Shown here: piece by piece, positions 61,201 to 64,000 of the stretch | How the letters are laid out: each line of letters begins with the position of its first letter | Numbering within the stretch: the first letter of the stretch is position 1 | DNA from: CAYPEL01 sp036479985 | GTDB taxonomy: Bacteria > Pseudomonadota > Gammaproteobacteria > DSM-19610 | Direction: 5' to 3' | Length of the DNA stretch: 64,000 nt | Assembly (NCBI GenBank): GCA_965224815.1 | Contig: CBDDAF010000003.1 | Span: forward strand, 3,076,475-3,140,474 | Translations under genes and position numbers: made by a program | The notes under the pieces: model-generated | The model's input: the letters and a program-made list of their open reading frames with translations, nothing else | Database searches by the model: none | What the model was told of the DNA's origin: nothing

Positions 61201-64000
61201 CGAAACCGATGCGGTGTTATCCACCGGTGGCACGCTGACCAGCATCGATGTTGATAATGTGGATAACAGCTTCGTGTCCCAAACCAATGTTGTCGGCACC
61301 AACGGCACGTTCAATGTCGCGGCGGATGGCAGCTGGACTTACGTGGCGAACTCCGCGTTCGATAGTTTAAACGTGGGCGATAGCGTCAGCGAAACCTTTA
61401 CGGTTGCGAGCGTTGATGGCAGCAGCGGCACGGTGACCGTGACGATTAACGGCAGCAACGATGCGGCGGTGGTGAGCAGTGAAAATGTCACGTTAACCGA
61501 AACCGATGCGGTGTTATCCACCGGTGGCACGCTGACCAGCATCGATGTTGATAATGTGGATAACAGCTTCGTGTCCCAAACCAATGTTGTCGGCACCAAC
61601 GGCACGTTCAATGTCGCGGCGGATGGCAGCTGGACTTACGTGGCGAACTCCGCGTTCGATAGTTTAAACGTGGGCGATAGCGTCAGCGAAACCTTTACGG
61701 TTGCGAGCGTTGATGGCAGCAGCGGCACGGTGACCGTGACGATTAACGGCAGCAACGATGCGGCGGTGGTGAGCAGTGAAAATGTCACGTTAACCGAAAC
61801 CGATGCGGTGTTATCCACCGGTGGCACGCTGACCAGCATCGATGTTGATAATGTGGATAACAGCTTCGTGTCCCAAACCAATGTTGTCGGCACCAACGGC
61901 ACGTTCAATGTCGCGGCGGATGGCAGCTGGACTTACGTGGCGAACTCCGCGTTCGATAGTTTAAACGTGGGCGATAGCGTCAGCGAAACCTTTACGGTTG
62001 CGAGCGTTGATGGCAGCAGCGGCACGGTGACCGTGACGATTAACGGCAGCAACGATGCGGCGGTGGTGAGCAGTGAAAATGTCACGTTAACCGAAACCGA
62101 TGCGGTGTTATCCACCGGTGGCACGCTGACCAGCATCGATGTTGATAATGTGGATAACAGCTTCGTGTCCCAAACCAATGTTGTCGGCACCAACGGCACG
62201 TTCAATGTCGCGGCGGATGGCAGCTGGACTTACGTGGCGAACTCCGCGTTCGATAGTTTAAACGTGGGCGATAGCGTCAGCGAAACCTTTACGGTTGCGA
62301 GCGTTGATGGCAGCAGCGGCACGGTGACCGTGACGATTAACGGCAGCAACGATGCGGCGGTGGTGAGCAGTGAAAATGTCACGTTAACCGAAACCGATGC
62401 GGTGTTATCCACCGGTGGCACGCTGACCAGCATCGATGTTGATAATGTGGATAACAGCTTCGTGTCCCAAACCAATGTTGTCGGCACCAACGGCACGTTC
62501 AATGTCGCGGCGGATGGCAGCTGGACTTACGTGGCGAACTCCGCGTTCGATAGTTTAAACGTGGGCGATAGCGTCAGCGAAACCTTTACGGTTGCGAGCG
62601 TTGATGGCAGCAGCGGCACGGTGACCGTGACGATTAACGGCAGCAACGATGCGGCGGTGGTGAGCAGTGAAAATGTCACGTTAACCGAAACCGATGCGGT
62701 GTTATCCACCGGTGGCACGCTGACCAGCATCGATGTTGATAATGTGGATAACAGCTTCGTGTCCCAAACCAATGTTGTCGGCACCAACGGCACGTTCAAT
62801 GTCGCGGCGGATGGCAGCTGGACTTACGTGGCGAACTCCGCGTTCGATAGTTTAAACGTGGGCGATAGCGTCAGCGAAACCTTTACGGTTGCGAGCGTTG
62901 ATGGCAGCAGCGGCACGGTGACCGTGACGATTAACGGCAGCAACGATGCGGCGGTGGTGAGCAGTGAAAATGTCACGTTAACCGAAACCGATGCGGTGTT
63001 ATCCACCGGTGGCACGCTGACCAGCATCGATGTTGATAATGTGGATAACAGCTTCGTGTCCCAAACCAATGTTGTCGGCACCAACGGCACGTTCAATGTC
63101 GCGGCGGATGGCAGCTGGACTTACGTGGCGAACTCCGCGTTCGATAGTTTAAACGTGGGCGATAGCGTCAGCGAAACCTTTACGGTTGCGAGCGTTGATG
63201 GCAGCAGCGGCACGGTGACCGTGACGATTAACGGCAGCAACGATGCGGCGGTGGTGAGCAGTGAAAATGTCACGTTAACCGAAACCGATGCGGTGTTATC
63301 CACCGGTGGCACGCTGACCAGCAGCGATGTGGATAATGTGGATAACAGCTTCGTGTCCCAAACCAATGTTGTCGGCACCAACGGCACGTTCAATGTTGCG
63401 GCGGATGGCAGCTGGACTTACGTGGCGAACTCCGCGTTCGATAGTTTAAACGTGGGCGATAGCGTCAGCGAAACCTTTACGGTTGCGAGCGTTGATGGCA
63501 GCAGCGGCACGGTGACCGTGACGATTAACGGCAGCAACGATGCGGCGGTGGTGAGCAGTGAAAATGTCACGTTAACCGAAACCGATGCGGTGTTATCCAC
63601 CGGTGGCACGCTGACCAGCATCGATGTTGATAATGTGGATAACAGCTTCGTGTCCCAAACCAATGTTGTCGGCACCAACGGCACGTTCAATGTCGCGGCG
63701 GATGGCAGCTGGACTTACGTGGCGAACTCCGCGTTCGATAGTTTAAACGTGGGCGATAGCGTCAGCGAAACCTTTACGGTTGCGAGCGTTGATGGCAGCA
63801 GCGGCACGGTGACCGTGACGATTAACGGCAGCAACGATGCGGCGGTGGTGAGCAGTGAAAATGTCACGTTAACCGAAACCGATGCGGTGTTATCCACCGG
63901 TGGCACGCTGACCAGCATCGATGTTGATAATGTGGATAACAGCTTCGTGTCCCAAACCAATGTTGTCGGCACCAACGGCACGTTCAATGTCGCGGCGGAT
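49244..64000 (+). CDS. Giant LapA-like type I secreted adhesin (3' end beyond window)
   Basis: The frame is open from ATG 49244 to the window end (4919 codons so far). Residues 1-119 form a LapA-type N-terminal retention module (FVTAVDGKGIERDLSVGDPV). At residues 120-123 lies T-A-A-G (codons from 49601), the LapG cleavage motif. A linker of about 60 residues follows. Next comes a bacterial Ig-like domain at about 185-270 (NDNTPEITGTVNN, NGDGSWTL) and several cadherin/VCBS-like domains at about 270-697 (SDLDGD, NEDVSYSGNVLTDD, ITVTGANDAPVVSG). From residue 698 the protein is only 99-residue VCBS repeats. The C-terminal RTX/secretion signal is not visible. The protein should be held at the surface by its N-terminus in the LapE pore and released by LapG. 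Confidence 0.93.
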   Translation, partial: MVKLVDQSHTSTVTDEAIGFVREMTRFVTAVDGKGIERDLSVGDPVYNNELIQTIGNSLVVLDFIDGTHLDLGKRSKVLLDDEVFNPDFIGDANNMAADVELIQALILSGIDPAIVTEETAAGVPRETKPKNISNDESSRLSSGIIIDLTGQQTTPESGYETYGLESTYQQSQLELFDFLNNAEAVLTVAVTSFTTNDNTPEITGTVNNPSASVIVVINGNSYAATNNGDGSWTLNDNSIPDLNLGDSSVEVIVTDEKGKTDSSTGVITVINNNPMAGSDSKTAMEDGMPVNGVVPVATDIDGDLDPMSYTLVTDVSEGSLTFNPDGSYYFNPGPDFQDLGVGESRDITFSYTVNDTRGGTSTPAVITITVTGANDAPVVSGPVSDTATENDAVFNLDFLSGATDVDVSDNLSIANLNLTGGDASGVVLMGNSLSVDPSIYKSLAAGETEVITYSYDVIDNQGGVTPQTATITIVGTNNVPVVTDVGITVIENSTDVSLSLPLPTDLDASDSLTITVTGLPTPGLGAVTLSDGTPLVNGQALSLLEFQGLQFDTVPSAIGASSFTYSVTDGLATVTGTATITVNGLNNNPFAVDNQYTINEDVSYSGNVLTDDTGAGIDSDLDGDALLVSAVNGQTTVIGTAITLASGATLTMQSDGSFVYDASTSSAFNALSVGASTNDSFNYTISDGSGGSDQASVTVTINGSNDAAVVSSENVTLTETDAVLSTGGTLTSIDVDNVDNSFVSQTNVVGTNGTFNVAADGSWTYVANSAFDSLNVGDSVSETFTVASVDGSSGTVTVTINGSNDAAVVSSENVTLTETDAVLSTGGTLTSIDVDNVDNSFVSQTNVVGTNGTFNVAADGSWTYVANSAFDSLNVGDSVSETFTVASVDGSSGTVTVTINGSNDAAVVSSENVTLTETDAVLSTGGTLTSIDVDNVDNSFVSQTNVVGTNGTFNVAADGSWTYVANSAFDSLNVGDSVSETFTVASVDGSSGTVTVTINGSNDAAVVSSENVTLTETDAVLSTGGTLTSIDVDNVDNSFVSQTNVVGTNGTFNVAADGSWTYVANSAFDSLNVGDSVSETFTVASVDGSSGTVTVTINGSNDAAVVSSENVTLTETDAVLSTGGTLTSIDVDNVDNSFVSQTNVVGTNGTFNVAADGSWTYVANSAFDSLNVGDSVSETFTVASVDGSSGTVTVTINGSNDAAVVSSENVTLTETDAVLSTGGTLTSIDVDNVDNSFVSQTNVVGTNGTFNVAADGSWTYVANSAFDSLNVGDSVSETFTVASVDGSSGTVTVTINGSNDAAVVSSENVTLTETDAVLSTGGTLTSIDVDNVDNSFVSQTNVVGTNGTFNVAADGSWTYVANSAFDSLNVGDSVSETFTVASVDGSSGTVTVTINGSNDAAVVSSENVTLTETDAVLSTGGTLTSIDVDNVDNSFVSQTNVVGTNGTFNVAADGSWTYVANSAFDSLNVGDSVSETFTVASVDGSSGTVTVTINGSNDAAVVSSENVTLTETDAVLSTGGTLTSIDVDNVDNSFVSQTNVVGTNGTFNVAADGSWTYVANSAFDSLNVGDSVSETFTVASVDGSSGTVTVTINGSNDAAVVSSENVTLTETDAVLSTGGTLTSIDVDNVDNSFVSQTNVVGTNGTFNVAADGSWTYVANSAFDSLNVGDSVSETFTVASVDGSSGTVTVTINGSNDAAVVSSENVTLTETDAVLSTGGTLTSIDVDNVDNSFVSQTNVVGTNGTFNVAADGSWTYVANSAFDSLNVGDSVSETFTVASVDGSSGTVTVTINGSNDAAVVSSENVTLTETDAVLSTGGTLTSIDVDNVDNSFVSQTNVVGTNGTFNVAADGSWTYVANSAFDSLNVGDSVSETFTVASVDGSSGTVTVTINGSNDAAVVSSENVTLTETDAVLSTGGTLTSIDVDNVDNSFVSQTNVVGTNGTFNVAADGSWTYVANSAFDSLNVGDSVSETFTVASVDGSSGTVTVTINGSNDAAVVSSENVTLTETDAVLSTGGTLTSIDVDNVDNSFVSQTNVVGTNGTFNVAADGSWTYVANSAFDSLNVGDSVSETFTVASVDGSSGTVTVTINGSNDAAVVSSENVTLTETDAVLSTGGTLTSIDVDNVDNSFVSQTNVVGTNGTFNVAADGSWTYVANSAFDSLNVGDSVSETFTVASVDGSSGTVTVTINGSNDAAVVSSENVTLTETDAVLSTGGTLTSIDVDNVDNSFVSQTNVVGTNGTFNVAADGSWTYVANSAFDSLNVGDSVSETFTVASVDGSSGTVTVTINGSNDAAVVSSENVTLTETDAVLSTGGTLTSIDVDNVDNSFVSQTNVVGTNGTFNVAADGSWTYVANSAFDSLNVGDSVSETFTVASVDGSSGTVTVTINGSNDAAVVSSENVTLTETDAVLSTGGTLTSIDVDNVDNSFVSQTNVVGTNGTFNVAADGSWTYVANSAFDSLNVGDSVSETFTVASVDGSSGTVTVTINGSNDAAVVSSENVTLTETDAVLSTGGTLTSIDVDNVDNSFVSQTNVVGTNGTFNVAADGSWTYVANSAFDSLNVGDSVSETFTVASVDGSSGTVTVTINGSNDAAVVSSENVTLTETDAVLSTGGTLTSIDVDNVDNSFVSQTNVVGTNGTFNVAADGSWTYVANSAFDSLNVGDSVSETFTVASVDGSSGTVTVTINGSNDAAVVSSENVTLTETDAVLSTGGTLTSIDVDNVDNSFVSQTNVVGTNGTFNVAADGSWTYVANSAFDSLNVGDSVSETFTVASVDGSSGTVTVTINGSNDAAVVSSENVTLTETDAVLSTGGTLTSIDVDNVDNSFVSQTNVVGTNGTFNVAADGSWTYVANSAFDSLNVGDSVSETFTVASVDGSSGTVTVTINGSNDAAVVSSENVTLTETDAVLSTGGTLTSIDVDNVDNSFVSQTNVVGTNGTFNVAADGSWTYVANSAFDSLNVGDSVSETFTVASVDGSSGTVTVTINGSNDAAVVSSENVTLTETDAVLSTGGTLTSIDVDNVDNSFVSQTNVVGTNGTFNVAADGSWTYVANSAFDSLNVGDSVSETFTVASVDGSSGTVTVTINGSNDAAVVSSENVTLTETDAVLSTGGTLTSIDVDNVDNSFVSQTNVVGTNGTFNVAADGSWTYVANSAFDSLNVGDSVSETFTVASVDGSSGTVTVTINGSNDAAVVSSENVTLTETDAVLSTGGTLTSIDVDNVDNSFVSQTNVVGTNGTFNVAADGSWTYVANSAFDSLNVGDSVSETFTVASVDGSSGTVTVTINGSNDAAVVSSENVTLTETDAVLSTGGTLTSIDVDNVDNSFVSQTNVVGTNGTFNVAADGSWTYVANSAFDSLNVGDSVSETFTVASVDGSSGTVTVTINGSNDAAVVSSENVTLTETDAVLSTGGTLTSIDVDNVDNSFVSQTNVVGTNGTFNVAADGSWTYVANSAFDSLNVGDSVSETFTVASVDGSSGTVTVTINGSNDAAVVSSENVTLTETDAVLSTGGTLTSIDVDNVDNSFVSQTNVVGTNGTFNVAADGSWTYVANSAFDSLNVGDSVSETFTVASVDGSSGTVTVTINGSNDAAVVSSENVTLTETDAVLSTGGTLTSIDVDNVDNSFVSQTNVVGTNGTFNVAADGSWTYVANSAFDSLNVGDSVSETFTVASVDGSSGTVTVTINGSNDAAVVSSENVTLTETDAVLSTGGTLTSIDVDNVDNSFVSQTNVVGTNGTFNVAADGSWTYVANSAFDSLNVGDSVSETFTVASVDGSSGTVTVTINGSNDAAVVSSENVTLTETDAVLSTGGTLTSIDVDNVDNSFVSQTNVVGTNGTFNVAADGSWTYVANSAFDSLNVGDSVSETFTVASVDGSSGTVTVTINGSNDAAVVSSENVTLTETDAVLSTGGTLTSIDVDNVDNSFVSQTNVVGTNGTFNVAADGSWTYVANSAFDSLNVGDSVSETFTVASVDGSSGTVTVTINGSNDAAVVSSENVTLTETDAVLSTGGTLTSIDVDNVDNSFVSQTNVVGTNGTFNVAADGSWTYVANSAFDSLNVGDSVSETFTVASVDGSSGTVTVTINGSNDAAVVSSENVTLTETDAVLSTGGTLTSIDVDNVDNSFVSQTNVVGTNGTFNVAADGSWTYVANSAFDSLNVGDSVSETFTVASVDGSSGTVTVTINGSNDAAVVSSENVTLTETDAVLSTGGTLTSIDVDNVDNSFVSQTNVVGTNGTFNVAADGSWTYVANSAFDSLNVGDSVSETFTVASVDGSSGTVTVTINGSNDAAVVSSENVTLTETDAVLSTGGTLTSIDVDNVDNSFVSQTNVVGTNGTFNVAADGSWTYVANSAFDSLNVGDSVSETFTVASVDGSSGTVTVTINGSNDAAVVSSENVTLTETDAVLSTGGTLTSIDVDNVDNSFVSQTNVVGTNGTFNVAADGSWTYVANSAFDSLNVGDSVSETFTVASVDGSSGTVTVTINGSNDAAVVSSENVTLTETDAVLSTGGTLTSIDVDNVDNSFVSQTNVVGTNGTFNVAADGSWTYVANSAFDSLNVGDSVSETFTVASVDGSSGTVTVTINGSNDAAVVSSENVTLTETDAVLSTGGTLTSIDVDNVDNSFVSQTNVVGTNGTFNVAADGSWTYVANSAFDSLNVGDSVSETFTVASVDGSSGTVTVTINGSNDAAVVSSENVTLTETDAVLSTGGTLTSSDVDNVDNSFVSQTNVVGTNGTFNVAADGSWTYVANSAFDSLNVGDSVSETFTVASVDGSSGTVTVTINGSNDAAVVSSENVTLTETDAVLSTGGTLTSIDVDNVDNSFVSQTNVVGTNGTFNVAADGSWTYVANSAFDSLNVGDSVSETFTVASVDGSSGTVTVTINGSNDAAVVSSENVTLTETDAVLSTGGTLTSIDVDNVDNSFVSQTNVVGTNGTFNVAAD
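51333..64000 (+). repeat. Tandem array of a 297-bp unit (99-residue VCBS-type repeat), 42 full copies plus a partial
   Basis: The unit starts CGGTGACCGTGACGATTAAC and recurs exactly every 297 bp from 51333 to the window edge: 42 complete units and about 0.65 of another. Each encodes one domain containing NGSNDAAVVSSENVTLTETD, TLTSIDVDNVDNSF, NGTFNVAADGSWTYVANSAF and VGDSVSETFTVASVDG, the features of VCBS repeats. All copies I compared read identically except the unit at 63213-63509, which has three base changes. The array is richer in G+C than the neighbouring genes. Confidence 0.96.

Noticed and set aside
51325..63987. A series of 90-residue minus-strand open frames, one per repeat unit
   Set aside because: They are antisense shadows of the 297-bp repeat. 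They have the same period as the plus-strand gene, no ribosome-binding sites and no family match, while the plus strand is continuously open as an adhesin.
51333..64000. CRISPR-like or satellite array
   Set aside because: The unit is 297 bp without unique spacers, is a multiple of three and encodes a VCBS domain in frame with the adhesin.
1..64000. rRNA, tRNA and prophage genes
   Set aside because: No rRNA-like blocks, CCA-ended cloverleaf sequences, integrase, capsid or terminase genes were recognised when reading both strands.

Overview
The window reads as a chromosomal stretch of a gammaproteobacterium of moderate G+C. The evidence is the tamA/tamB outer-membrane assembly pair, mtgA, a cytochrome c5-type protein, a Lap biofilm-adhesin system with LapG and LapD, a PEP-CTERM protein, and a sucrose phosphate synthase / phosphatase / fructokinase / sucrose synthase cluster. 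The sucrose cluster is best known from halotolerant methylotrophs and from sulfur- or ammonia-oxidising proteobacteria, so a salt-tolerant, possibly autotrophic lineage is plausible. I cannot name the genus from sequence alone. No rRNA, tRNA or CRISPR array was seen.

Layout from left to right. Positions 1-5229 (minus) hold tamB (cut by the left edge) and tamA. Positions 5.6-9.5 kb hold a truncated universal stress protein overlapping an amino-acid permease, mtgA, a membrane protein, a cytochrome c and a small DUF2892 protein. Positions 9.7-13.9 kb hold a GlcG/HbpS-like secreted protein, a TetR regulator paired with an ABC1/UbiB-type kinase, and two putative outer-membrane barrels. Positions 13.9-19.0 kb look accessory: an AT-rich HNH protein, an orphan small ORF, several perfect hairpins, a molybdopterin oxidoreductase and a ParE/RelE-type toxin-antitoxin pair. 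Positions 19.2-26.2 kb hold a GDYXXLXY/DUF2157 pair, a 1443-residue AsmA-like DUF748 protein and a DUF4389 protein. Positions 26.3-30.4 kb hold a TetR regulator divergent from a homocysteine methyltransferase, a SAM methyltransferase and an aldehyde dehydrogenase.

Positions 30.5-36.8 kb (minus) are a four-gene sucrose operon whose genes overlap or abut: sps, spp, a pfkB fructokinase and sucrose synthase. It can both make sucrose (SPS + SPP) and cleave it (SuSy, then fructokinase). This fits a compatible-solute or carbon-storage cycle.

Positions 37-64 kb are dominated by one surface-adhesion circuit, interrupted at 39.8-44.6 kb by a PEP-CTERM gene, an M6 metalloprotease and two decayed Y1 (REP-associated) transposase genes. 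The circuit consists of LapG (periplasmic cysteine protease), LapD (a catalytically degenerate GGDEF/EAL receptor), a LapB-like type I secretion ATPase, a LapC-like membrane fusion protein, a LuxR regulator whose receiver lacks the phospho-acceptor Asp, and a giant LapA-like adhesin. The adhesin carries a TAAG LapG-type cleavage site after its N-terminal retention module. From 51333 to the right edge it consists only of a 297-bp (99-residue) VCBS-type unit repeated 42 times plus a partial copy, nearly without variation. The adhesin's C-terminus, and any LapE/TolC partner, lie outside the window.

Across the window there are four copies of a TGTAGGAGCGGC hairpin (REP-like) in two sequence subfamilies with compensated stem changes, plus at least three other hairpin families. 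With the two dead Y1 transposases, this points to a history of REP/RAYT activity.
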